The position numbers and the translations under genes are program-made. A model generated the notes under the pieces. It worked only from the letters and a program-made list of their open reading frames with translations. It searched no databases and was not told the origin of the DNA. Shown here piece after piece: positions 44,270-56,400 of a stretch of 64,000 bases of DNA. This stretch comes from Liolophura sinensis (taxonomy: Eukaryota > Mollusca > Polyplacophora > Chitonida > Chitonidae), in assembly GCF_032854445.1 (NCBI RefSeq), contig NC_088296.1, positions 10,204,706-10,268,705 of the forward strand. Direction: 5' to 3'. How positions within the stretch are numbered: the stretch's first letter is position 1; every line of letters begins with the position of its first letter.

Positions 44270-44385
44270 TTGTTCACAAGGGCTCTGCCCGACTCCGCCC
44301 ATTATAATGGTGGTTGCCGTCGTATAAATGAAATATTTTTCAGTACGACGTAGAACATCAATCAAATAAATAAATGAATGAATTC
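44270..44385 (+). mobile_element. SINE fragment
   Basis: GCCCATTATAATGGTGGTTGC, CGTATAAATGAAATATTTTTC, tail AATAAATAAATGAATGA. The counterpart at 58420-58522 shows it predates the cassette duplication. Confidence 0.8.
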
Positions 44386-44737
44386 CACTGCTGTTGTATA
44401 TGGGCGTATGTCAAACAGTCCTGGGTACGGTTTTGAACATCCCTGATGTCTTTCCGTCATCACTAAAAACTTTTTGTGTGTTTTGGAATAGCACTTTGAC
44501 GTGAGTGCATATCATATCACAAAAGAACATGGTTCTCCATGTAATGTAGGCCTGTTACCTACATTAGGCACACACTATCTGCAATTGAAATAATCCACAT
44601 CACATACTAGTCTCAAAGCAAGATAAATGTCGTGCACGTGCCACATGCTAAATATACCATGAAAAAACTTTGACATGATAGCATCTTAACGACGTTCACA
44701 GTTAGTGTACAGAAATAAAGTGTACACAAATTTTAAT

Positions 44738-44870
44738 TGGTTATTTGATTGGTGATTGACGCCGTACTCAAGAATATTTCACTTATACAACGGCGGCCAG
44801 CAATATAGTGAAACGAAACCGGTCAAAACCTGAGTGAGACCGACGACCATCCACAGGTTCGAATTTTAAT
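44738..44870 (-). mobile_element. SINE fragment
   Basis: TTATTTGATTGGTGATTGACG, CAAGAATATTTCACTTATAC, GGCGGCCAGCAATATAGTG; counterpart 59293-59385. Confidence 0.8.
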
Positions 44871-45229
44871 TATAAATTAACGAATGAGGTGGATTTTTAA
44901 CAACGGGTCAAACACGATTAAAACAGCATCACGTGATTTATTTTAAAAACTGTACTGGATTTTGCCTTCAGTTCAGCATTTTTCAGCTGACTCATTTTAC
45001 TTGATTCTGACTTATTCTCTCATCTTATAGAGCCACTTAAATGTTTGTTGTAAAATGTGCTTTATTTCTTACCAGAAAAACTTATTATAACTTAATATGG
45101 CATTTCCGGTATTATTTTAAGCTCATGAAGTGTTTCCGAAAGTGCATTTTTACATACCAAACTTCAAGTGGAGAACAGAATTAAAATAATTGAAATACAT
45201 TTACAATATCCACGGACATATACACTGTA

Positions 45230-45425
45230 TTCATAGCCAATAGAAGAATACATATAGACATAAAATAGTTTTGTTATATGGTCCGGTAATTAGAAAATAC
45301 AAGAATATATATAGAAATAAAACCATGACTTTGTCACATGACAATGTATATAGACAATACAAAAATATATATAGAAATAAATCAATAACTTTGTTACATG
45401 TATATATACACACTCTTACCACAAT
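45230..45425. repeat. 60-bp tandem repeat, three copies
   Basis: Units around AATACA(A)AAATATATATAGAAATAAA followed by CTTTGT.ACATG. Confidence 0.7.
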
Positions 45426-45479
45426 ACGATATATAAACGTCCTGATGTGACCTAGACTGCCAGGAGTATACTGTGATCA

Positions 45480-46650
45480 TGGATAATTTAATATTAATCA
45501 ATTATCACTAGACTGACACAAAAATCCCTTTCTTTTGTACAAAAATGAAAATGGCATTAAGACTTATGTCTAATTTAACTTTTAATTTTTAACTTTTGAA
45601 TAACTGGCTTCTGATTCGAAACAGCACGAGAAAATCTTCTTCAGAAATATTCTGCTCCTGGTGTTATTGCTTACAGAACTTGTACCAGTAAACATCGACT
45701 GAATTCACAAAAAATCACATGCTGACCCCACGCTGAAAAGCTTCGTTACAAGAATGCATGTAGAAATGACACGATACTCTTGTCACAAATATATACGGCC
45801 TTACCGCAGTACGATGTATAAACGTTCTAACACAATTAAGACGCACAGCATAAAGAAAAAGAAAAAAAAACAGAGCAGGGACGACAGTGTGATAGCTGGC
45901 AAATGGTCACAAATAACCGGTGAAATATGGCTTCTTGTCAATTTACCTCAGTTACGGTTTTATTCTAAAAATGCAGTAATGTTAATTGCAATAGATTCGA
46001 CTGACGTCACTGATCTAGAATTATTCAAACTGCTGTGTAGTCATCACAGTTAACATGTCATCTACATTGCCAGGTGTATTCAGTCATCTTGGAAATTTAA
46101 TTACTGTATAAAGTTACTTTCAGTCCAACTACCTGTGATATTCTCCGTCCCCTTGAACACATACACTCTGGGTTAATCCATCCATGTCCTCCACTCAAAT
46201 ATCGATCTCCGGGATATCACAGACCATATATCACGTATATAAATGGCACTATTATTAGCCTAGACCTTTACACATACAAGTATATTCACGAAATACACAG
46301 AACATTGTTGTTCAAAAGTGTATTAGCAACTAAATTTATATTAATCATTTATTACTAGACTGAATCAAGTGCCATTTCTTTGTATTAGCAGGTAAACTAG
46401 TATTAACCATTTATTACTGGACTCGATCAAGTTTCATTACTTATGTAATAGGATAAGACTGGTATTAATATTTAAGTCTAATGTAGCTTGTAATACAGTT
46501 CTAAACAACCGACACCTGATCCAAAACACAGCGAAATAATCTAGTTCAGAAATATCCCACTCTTGGTGATATAGCTTACAGAGTTTGTACCAGTAAAAAT
46601 CTCTTGAATCGACAAACAGACAGACGCTGTTTTCACGCTTCGTTAATTAC
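45480..46650. repeat. Direct duplication around an inverted repeat D copy
   Basis: 45480-45740 parallels 46320-46640 (TTAATCATTTATTACTAGACTG; TTCAGAAATATTC; GCTTACAGA.TTTGTACCAGTAAA). A 60-base unit is itself doubled at 46320-46445. Between them 45830-46055 is a repeat D copy. Confidence 0.65.
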
Positions 46651-46747
46651 ACTAGATTGACGGAATGTAAGCTATTCTTTCAATTATTATATACGTCGAA
46701 TCCTTGGAATATCAAGTTTTTTCACACCTAACCATGGCCAGCACTCG

Positions 46748-46819
46748 AAACATCAAAAGATGCCCCCATCTCATCTAGGCGACAGATAATGCTTGGCTGG
46801 ATCACGCTTTTGGGACAAA

Positions 46820-46907
<88 letters not shown>

Positions 46908-47096
46908 TGTACATTTAAATTTACGGGGAACAAAAACAGATACAAAAACAGTTCATTTTTGTACCCACGTCATAGATTTAAAATAATTAAATACGAAATT
47001 AAGGAACTCAAAACATCCAAAGACAAAAGACGCCCCCATCCCATTTAGATGTCCTCTGCCTAGATAACGTTTTAGGGACAAATTCAGTATGCATTG

Positions 47097-47181
<85 letters not shown>

Positions 47182-47245
47182 GATCATTGTTGTATCCACG
47201 TCATAGATTTAAAATAATTAAATACGTAATTAAGGAAACATTGTT
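46748..47245. repeat. Tandem duplication with two (AT)n tracts
   Basis: Two units of about 250 bases (GATGCCCCCATCTCATCTAGG / GACGCCCCCATCCCATTTAGA; GGGACAAATTCA; CCACGTCATAGATTTAAAAT), each containing an AT microsatellite: 46823-46899 and 47099-47179. Confidence 0.85.
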
Positions 47246-47421
47246 GTTACAATACAAAATTTACAATGTTACAAAACTTATAATAGCAGAAAGTGTACAA
47301 AAATATCACACATAAAACATTGATAAAAGGTAAGTCTTTACAATACATATATGTAAGGTAAGAATAACAGTAAAAGTTAATAAAAACTTTTAAGTATTTT
47401 ACTTTGTACAGAGTTTTTTTT

Positions 47422-47667
47422 TTACATCATGTGGATGTCATAACCTGAACAGAGAGAATCAAAGGATTCCTTGCAACTAGACGGGAAATCGTCCTCCTGT
47501 CGCTCAGGCTGATTGCCATCCTGCCCACAGCCACAGATCATCTGTGAAGTGACGCAAAGGCTTCCCAGGTATGCGGTTGAAGTTAGGTAATATGTGTAAT
47601 CGATGTAATAGGCCAAGCTAAAATATTCGCTGCTATCCTCAAGCCTACTGTATGCCGTTACATGCAT
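47422..47667 (-). other. unassigned 81-codon frame
   Basis: MHVTAYSRLEDSSEYFSLAY, then a Tyr-rich YIDYTYYLTSTAYLG and a Cys/acidic end. Several YxxL motifs resemble the tails of this cluster, but no acceptor in the right phase or TM exon lies nearby. Recorded as a possible orphan tail exon. Confidence 0.25.
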
Positions 47668-47689
47668 TGGATATTATTCTTTTCCATCT

Positions 47690-48780
47690 AATGTAGGTAT
47701 TTGAAACGAGTTTTGTCTTACGAATTGTACAGCGAATATATGACAGTGTCTTTAATAGACATTTAGTACGAAGCTAAACTAATAAACAGATGAGCCGTTT
47801 CTCAATGTATAATTGTAGAATATGCTGTCAGCTGAAGTAAACAGCGTTGAACTTTCATTGGAAGAATACTGTATGTAATCTATATAGATTTACAATAATA
47901 TATATATACTTATCTAACGTATAGCTTGACAATATATAAAAACAATATAAAAAAAGAATTTCTTGTGTGGTAAAAATTCACACCCACCACCACCCTTCTC
48001 CGGCTCCCTTATCCCAATTTTTTAAGCTCTAAAAATAGTATGCAATAATAGGGATCGAACTCGATATCGTATTAGACAGAATGGTTTCAAAGCATGGATG
48101 TTACGATTGGATCAATACAGACGATGATTCAGAAGCCATGAAATATTACGGTGAATGTAGAGTTCCACGGAACTGTCAGATTATTTCATTGTTTTCCATT
48201 TATAGAAATATGATTGTGTAGCTTGATTGTGTACAGCTTACTAGTCTCTAACTACACATCACATATGTGGAAATCAGTTTGGTTCACGTAATCTTAGTTT
48301 TAGTATGAATGGAATTCCCTCAGGAAAACGTCTTAAAGTAGCAAAATTCACTTTTGATAGAACAAAGAGTATAAATCGTATCACTCATATTTTTCCCACA
48401 CGTTCTTCAGTAATTGTACTTGGTATTCATGTAAGTTTCACCTGTTTTTCTGCATGAAAAAAAAATTACACCTCAATGCTTCAGCAAAGTGGTACGATTT
48501 CGTATCTACATGTAGTTGCAAGGGGTTCTTAGTGTGGATTAGTCACAAAGTGGGTAACTCAAAGTACACCAGGTATCTGACATAGATCCTAGAAGTCCGG
48601 GTATCAAAGAGCTTTTAGCATATAGGACACAGTTAGAGTAGACACCTAGAATATAAAACTAGAGTATATATAAACTAAATTACACAGCTAGATTATATAA
48701 CTACAGCATACAACAATAGTAAGAAACTAGACTACACAATTCAGAGTTCAAAACTAAAGTATAAAACAAGATTATACAAG
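47690..48780. other. no gene recognised
   Basis: AT-rich intergenic DNA between loci C and D; nothing assigned. Confidence 0.45.
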
Positions 48781-48783
48781 AGT

Positions 48784-49018
48784 ATTTATTTATTTATTAT
48801 CTGGTGTTTAACGCCGTACTCAAGAATATTTCACTAACAGGACGGCGGCCAGCATGATGATGAAAGGAAACCTGGCAAGGCTGGGGGAAAAGCCGCAGGT
48901 TTCTGACAGACCTTCCCACATACAGCCGGAGAAGAAGCTAGCATGAGCGCTTTGTTTAAAAGGCTATTGGGGCATTACGCCGTGCTGACGTGCTAACATC
49001 CTCGGCCACAGAAGCCCC
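48784..49018 (-). mobile_element. SINE, full-length
   Basis: From TTTATTTATTTATTATCTGG through CTCAAGAATATTTCACTAAC, GGCGGCCAGCATGATGATG and CCTTCCCACATACAGCCGG to GCTGACGTGCTAAC and CGGCCACAGAAGCCCC (tRNA-like head in reverse). Confidence 0.88.
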
Positions 49019-49239
49019 TATACAAGAATACACAAGTAGAGTGCCAGAGTATATGACTAAAGTACACAGCTTGAATCCACTATTACACTTTTCTTCTCCA
49101 TGGGACGGCTGCAAGATGATTTTTAGAGAATTTTTTTCCGCTAAGAAGTATGCATGTATGCCTGGGATTTATTTCGCACTGAACAATTATTGTTTTTATT
49201 TGACAATATGTGTATGTGTGTGCAGATATATACTACGAT

Positions 49240-49430
49240 TAAAATGTACAGCATAGGGAAGGAAACCACAGCAGCGACGACAGAGTGGCAAGGTGAATCC
49301 CCAAAGTACTGCCGCAACTGAAACATCAAGACACCAGACATGACACCACACCCAGTCACACAATACTGACACCAGGCCAACAAACCCTGTTTCTTTGCTC
49401 TTGTCACTCAGTGTTGAGCGCCAAGCGATA
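49240..49430. repeat. repeat D end plus CACCAGACATGA repeat
   Basis: AGCATAGGGAAGGAAACCAC, AGCAGCGACGACAG, then the segment shared with 16140-16235. Confidence 0.65.
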
Positions 49431-49784
49431 TAAGAAGTATCATTTTTAAATTCCTTGGCATGCCGACAACCGTAGCAGTCTTTCAATGAAGAAACAAGCT
49501 TAATATCGTTTTTGTAACAGAAGATACCAAAAGTTTTCAAGAGAACAATATACACATGAAACCGGCTACCTCTCATGGGCAATGTACCATATGACATGGA
49601 CTCAGCTTTCATGCTGCCCAGTGGAAGCAGGCTCATGTGTAGCCAGCAGTAAAGCAATGAGATTTAACAAATGTCATTTTCAACAGCAACGTGTCGATGA
49701 TGCGTTTGAAACATTTTAATGGGTCCATTGCAGGCCGGTATGGCCGTAAATAACGAGAAGCTGTATGCTTGTGAACTGCGGCTC

Positions 49785-50481
49785 TTAAACTTTCTGCACT
49801 TTTAGTTCATCATATTCACTTCCCCCTTCCCGTTCATTACTTGACTGTAGTACGCAGTTGTCTTCACCTTGTTTCACAGAACTGTATGTGGTGTCATATT
49901 GGACGTCATCGTTCCCATGTGGATTTCCGTATCCGGTCTGTCCGGACTCAAGGTCATTTGGACTTTCATTGGTCGGTTTTAAATTGAGATCATAAAGGGT
50001 GTTATAATTGTCTGGAGTGTTGGCAGCAGCATTGGAAGGTTTTACTCGAGGTTTGGACAAAACGTTGTATGTGGATTCGCTCCGGTAAGTTTCTGAACCC
50101 TGGCTTTTCTCTTCATGCAGCTGTTTGGCTTTATTTTCTGCATGCATGTCATAAAGAGTATTATAATTCTCTGGGATGCTGACAGCAGCAGCAGTGGAAG
50201 GTTTCACATGAGGTTGGGACAAAACATTGTACGTGGATTGGCTCGGGTTAGGGTTCTGATCGGCGAAGTTTCCTGCTAAGCTATACAAACTCTGTGGATC
50301 ATTACTCCATCCTACCTGTGGCGGTAGGTCAACTTCCTCGTAGCGGACGTCCGTGCCGGATCGGAACTGCGTGCTTGAACCCAGCTCATCCGGAAGTAAT
50401 GTATATGTTGGATTAGCAACGCGCTGTTGTACAGATTGATCAGTGACGTTTTCGTAAGCTATAACCTCCTTAATGTTTCCC
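49785..50481 (-). CDS. Locus D cytoplasmic tail exon
   Basis: 697 bases, phase 2 entry after GGAAAGGCAG (weak pyrimidine tract, so the acceptor is the least certain one), stop at 49785. About 231 residues. Motifs in order: IAYENV and VRYEEV (both fit ITIM I/V-x-Y-x-x-V), YTLL, STYNVL (ITIM S-x-Y-x-x-L, twice), NYNTLYD (twice), [16 protein letters not shown] unit of about 50 residues, STYNVLS.P.VKPS.AA...ENYNTLYD, is tandemly duplicated. SH2-phosphatase or SH2-kinase partners are expected if these are phosphorylated. Confidence 0.72.
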
Positions 50482-53400
50482 CTGCCTTTCCAACCCTATA
50501 TCTTCTCTACCATCTCCCCTCGAACGATTTCTTGCCCTACAATTCAAAATGTATGGGCATTAATTTTGGTTTAAATATAATTTCTGAAGAAATTGTTGCA
50601 AGTGGAAACGTAAAATTATTGGCACAGTGCTGAAACAAAAGAAAAGTTTTAGGAAGACAATATACCTACATATTACTATACGACTGATGGCCTCAACAGC
50701 AAAGATTAAGAAAGAACAATGAACAAATTACAGAAGGATGTATAACGGACAAACTGCGGTTCAAATTTAGCAAAACACCTTTTGAGCCTTAAAATCGAAT
50801 TTCAAATTTTGATTTCAATCATAGTCGCCACTGCGTACAATCCCCTTGCTTACCGGAAAACAATAACAGCTAGGACGACCAGGACAAGAGGAACCACTCC
50901 TCCTATACCTACTGCCAGACCGACCGTCAACGCTGAGGAATCCCCGGCTGGAGATACAGTTGACGCTGTTATGACTGAAACGTAGTAAACAACAACAACG
51001 CAGTGCATAAGAATCTCAGTGATTGCTGAACACAACCGTATTTAAACTCCCATTGGAATTTACATCCTACTGTTTTCTCATCTATTTCACTGGGGTACAC
51101 AAGACTACTCAGGTAAATTTACATGAGGCTGTATTTCACGGTTACGTGTGACTATTTGCCACCTATCGTACCATCTTCGCTGTTCTGGCTTTGCTCTCTG
51201 TGCCGTACGTCTTAGTTATACTTTAATACCATATATAAACAGCCGACAGATTTATGGATGGAAGAAACCAGACACAGGACGGACAAAAATCACCGCACCT
51301 TCTAAGGTACCTGAGAAATCTGATGATTTAAGGCTGTGATCAAACCACTGGTGAATCGCCGACTGGTTGCCATGAGACATTTAACTGGAATAAATGGGAG
51401 AGAATTCTCCGGTAATAACAAAAGCAAAGCCAAAGAAAATCTTAAATCCACTCTCCTACCAACAAATCCATGAATCAATGTTCATGCTGTAAATTAAAAA
51501 CATATTTTATTCGTTTCTTTCGGGTCAAACTCCCTACTAGGGCAAAAGTTTCATGTTGCCGTGCGCTCGAAAACTATAGAAAACTCGTGTTTAGCATTTA
51601 CATTTATTTAATTATTTATCTGATTGGTGTTTTACGCCGTACTCAAGAATATTTCACTTACATAATGACGGCCAGCATTATGGTGGGAGAAAACCGGGCA
51701 GACCCCGGCGGAAACCCACGACCATCCGCATGCTGCTGGCAGACCTTCCCACTAACGGCCGGGGAGGAAGCCAGCATGAGTTGGACTCGAACTCACAACG
51801 ATTAACATTTACAGTACTTACTTCTGATGCAACCAAGCTCTTCATCCTCTCTTTGTCTGTATCCCTCTGCACACGCACACATGTAGCTGCCCTCCGTGTT
51901 TGTACAAACAGAATTGTTACCACATATCTCTGGATTTCCTGTACACTCATCAATATCTGCATGGCACATTTAAAACATAGGCGGAATATGATTAAATATA
52001 CGTAGATACATATATTATTATTTTTATTATCATTATTATTATTATTATATTTATTAACTGTATATATTATTTTGTCAGATCTACGTAGATATGTGTATTA
52101 TGCATGTCTCATACACTATTAACCTGCCTATTCCTTCAGTAAAACGTGAACTATCCCATGCCTTATTTGTGGTTGATTTTTAGTTTGTTCCAACCATACT
52201 CGTCAAACTATGAAATCTGTATCTTTATCTCTCAACAAAATCAGTAAACAGAAAGGAATATGTAAATTTCCTAATAATTATGTTTTTTTTAAATTTTTTT
52301 TATCTGCGTAGAATATTTTGTCCGAGAGCTATAAATGTTGCGGAACTATCTAGAGACGGTGGTGATACCACGTGGCTTCCGCGTTCATTTAATCTTATTT
52401 TGTCACCACAGTCATTACACTGTAACTGAGTTAGGACCCAGCCTTCGAAAATCTTGCTTTAGTGAGGCGGCATCATAAACATGATGACACACTGGATGGT
52501 ATAAATGGCTGATTAAGGACCGAAGCAATATTGCACTGCTGATGTGGACAGATCTACGGACAACCGCCAGTGGCTATCATTTCTACCCCTGATGTTTTAT
52601 ATTTACTTACCCAGACTGCATCCCACTTCTTCACCGTTTCTCTGCATATATCCCTCCGCACACGCGCATGTATAATTGCCCACCATGTTTGTACAAACAG
52701 AGTTGTTACCGCATATGGTTTGATTTTCGATACACTCGTCAATATCTGTATGGCACACGTAAACGATCAGCAGGAGTGTATTACATAACTCATACACTAT
52801 TAACCTGCCTATTCCTTCAGTAAAACGTGAACTATCCCATGCCTTATTTGTGGTTGATTTTTAGTTTGTTCCAACCACACTCATCAAACTATGAAATCTG
52901 TACCTCTATCTCTCAACAAAATCAGTAAACAGAAAGGAATATGTAAATTTCAAAATAATAAATTCATTTCATTAACTGTATATAACATTTTATCCAATTA
53001 CCTATGACGCGGTGCTATCTGGAGGCAGTGGTGATACAATATTACTTCCCTGTTCATGTAATCCTATCTGTCTAACCACGACAGTCATTACATTGAGATA
53101 GGACCAAGTCTCCGACATGGCGCTTTAGTGAGTCAGCACCGTAGACATGATGACACACTGGATGGTATAAATGGCTGATTAAGGACCGACGCAATATTGC
53201 ACTGCTGATGTGGACAAATCTACGGATAACCGCCAATGGCTATCATTTCTACCCCTGTTGTTTTATATTTACTTACCCAGATTGCACCCGACCTCATCAG
53301 CCTTTCTCTGCCTATATCCCTCCGCACACGCGCATGTGTAGTCGCCCAATGTGTTTGTACAAACGGAGTTGTTACCGCATATGATTTGATTTTCGGTACA

Positions 53401-56400
53401 CTCGTCAATATCTGTATGGCACACGTAAAGGATGAGCAGAATATGGTCAAATCTACGTATATTTTACACAAAACATTTACTATTGCATCTAACCTGTCTA
53501 TCTGACATGAACTTTTTTTAAAATTACGCTAAAATCACCAAGGGCTCAACAGGTAGATGCCCCTCTGACCGCGCTCCTAAGTTCAGTAAATGTGTTTTCG
53601 CTGGTTTGTGAACGAAGGACTTAAAAAAAAAAACTATGGCAATCCACTGTACACACTCAGATGATATTCAGAACCACATGGGTGTAGAGAGGTTACATGA
53701 CATTTCTTCACATAGTTTACCCCTCACAAGAGGTTTGCAGACCTGATAAAAAGATACTTGAGAATGGACACCGGTGGTGTTTTGTTTCTCTTGTGCAGCT
53801 GGGATTGTTTACAAGATGTTGTATCGTTGATTTAAGACCTGCGATCTCTATAGACGGTGATAAAACAATAACTGTACACCTCGTCCTATTCAAAATTATG
53901 AAGCAGGAATACATAGTATTGAGATTGTGCGCCTTTAGTGGTTAATCACATCTGACAACTGTTTAAATGTGCTGGTTCGTATAGAACAAAAAGGACAACT
54001 TAAGAGTTACACGTTTATTCCAGAGTCAACTAAATGCATCATCTCATTGTGAGCAGTTTATACAAACACACAGCGTCCATCTTAGTTATACAGAAAACTG
54101 TTTATGCAAAAAGCTTGTGGTAGACTGTGGTAAACTCTCGCCACAATTGAGCAATTTTAATTTTAGACAATTGAAGAAGGCAGCAAAAGATACGTGTCAA
54201 TGTCTGCAGACGAGCATATACGCAGACGCGACAACATCAAGTGACAGCCTTTTTGGTCTCGCCACAATTGAGCAATTTTAATTTTAGACAATTGAAGAAG
54301 GCAGCAAAAGATACGTGTCAATGTCTGCAGACGAGCATATACGCAGACGCGACAACATCAAGTGACAGCCTTTTTGGTATGATGATTTAGTGAGATATTT
54401 AGCCCCAAATACGTGATGAGTCTTCTTATTTCCCCTATAGCATTGACAGAAAATATAGAGAGCCGCAAGTTAAAAGATCCAGCGAGGTTCCTTGAAAACT
54501 ATAAGATATAAGTAATATAAAGTCCGACTTGCCGAGACATTGTCCACTATCTGCCTTTCTTGCGCCATATGAGCAATCACACACGTTTTCCTTTGGACCC
54601 ATAGTGAAAGCAAGCCATATGCAAGTGGTGTTGTCAGGGCACTCATCCCCTTCATTCCCACATGTTTCTGTGTCACGACAAAAATGCAATACATTTTCCC
54701 ACCAACATGGTTCTAAGCTCTGTAGTCCGTCTCTTTAATATGTCACCTATATTCAGCTCTCTGCACGATCACTCACACTCACTATCAAAATTGCCTTAAT
54801 CAGTGACACGTAACGCGACGAGCTCTATCATATCAATGCAAGGAAAATACAGTTAGAATACTTGTCCAAATCCGGAATTGTAAACTCTCTAAACTTCTGT
54901 TTTCGACTTCAAAAAGTCGTTGCCCCCGAGGTTTCAATTATTTATAAACAATGGAATGCTAGAAAATGGACGCATTCCACTCTATTTTGACGGGGAACCA
55001 CCTCAGTTACCGAAGTTGTGAGTGGCTCTAATTTAAACCACGTTCTCACAGTGTCAAATGTGAAATTGCTTTCAAGTTTTAGTATAATATAAACTTAATA
55101 AATGAAATTAATTTTATCCCTTGTGATCTCACGACAGAGTTTTCAAAGTTCGAGGTAAATTTTGTTATAAAAACACAGTGTAGTCTATTCGCGGAGACGG
55201 TAGTGTAGGCTTTGTTACTATGCAGAGTTTAGTCTTATCCTCTGAGGTGTAAAGTATTGTGAAAGAAATATCTACATGTCACCCGAGGCAATGAATCTGT
55301 ACGGCGTGTGGTGTAACGTGTCACTGACGAAAGTATGTCTGATTGAACAGATAGCTGGATATAGGCGATCAGTTAAAGAAAACAGGCTATAGTACTTGTG
55401 ACAAAAAGGTGTACTGCTCTTCACACAAGCTGCACTGATTCTACACTCATTCAATCTCGTGTTTTCAGCTACACAGCTTGAAAGTTTAATTCTGTGCCTA
55501 ATTTCTTTTATTTACAATGTCTGAAGATCAAAACAGTAGTTATTTACTTTTGACAACATTGGTAAAGACATTTACAGTATTGCATGCACTTATATTATTA
55601 ATTCTTCGCAAATTGGAGAAGACGTGCCGCGGGGTAATTTCTAGTATAGATTCTATATTATTATAATGTAACTTACGCACGCAATAAAGCGAAGGGATTC
55701 CTGACTTTGTTATAATAAACTTGAATCCTGTCTGACATTTACAATACCCTCTATTCGTACATACAGTCGCATATCCACACATCCCGCCACATCTGTCAGC
55801 TTTTAAATCTACAGGAATAGATATAGAATGTGTCAAACGTTAATGTATACATATAGACAGTTCACCCAAAGAAATAAGAGTAAAGATCTACATCCCTTGT
55901 TACACGGATAAAATTGCCTCGTGTGCCTCTATGAACTATATAAATGCCAAATAGGTGCGAGAAAATGGTAACGTTCTATTGTGGTCCGTTATAAATATAC
56001 TCTCTAACCATTGTTGTGTGTTGGATTTAAGCCTCGGCAATACCCGTGAATTTTAGATACTTGCTGATTGCCCTGCTTGTATCGGAACGAAGAGGGGGAA
56101 TGAGCTGGCAAAGAAGGCTTACATGCAAAGTGAGAATAAAATCCTGGTCTGTCATAGATAAGTATGTCATCGTCGCCCACTGTTGGTTTAAATTGGTACG
56201 GCAATATGTTTACTTGTGCATGTATAGTTAGAATCCATCTCAAAACTGACATCATTTTTTATAGGGATTTCCAGAAGCTCAACCAGCCGTGTGAGAAGAG
56301 CATTTTATCGTGAGAGAAGACGTTCTAGCGGTGGTTTCAGTACTGGACGGTCACCCAGAGATCATAGCGGTGGTTTCATTACTGGACGGTCGCCCAGAGA

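Larger units (their letters stand above)
43690..44860. repeat. 5' cassette duplication, copy 1
   Basis: Matches 57995-59385 in order: start of exon X, its intron, signal exon, leader with GACCTCTGATAGTTGCTGGC, SINE, repeat C/F, GCACTTTGACGTG block, GATAAATGTCGTGCACG block, second SINE. Confidence 0.8.
52130..53411 (-). repeat. Duplicated EGF exon-intron unit
   Basis: Intron segments 52130-52275 and 52798-52945 are almost identical (TAACCTGCCTATTCCTTCAG; CTCAACAAAATCAGTAAACAG), so the exon plus its downstream intron was copied as a unit of about 666 bases. Related intron sequence is in locus A at 4500-4560 and 5120-5200. Confidence 0.85.

Noticed and set aside
54137-54378. Solo LTR or LTR pair
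   Set aside because: Only 121 bases, directly adjacent, with no TG..CA ends or internal region.
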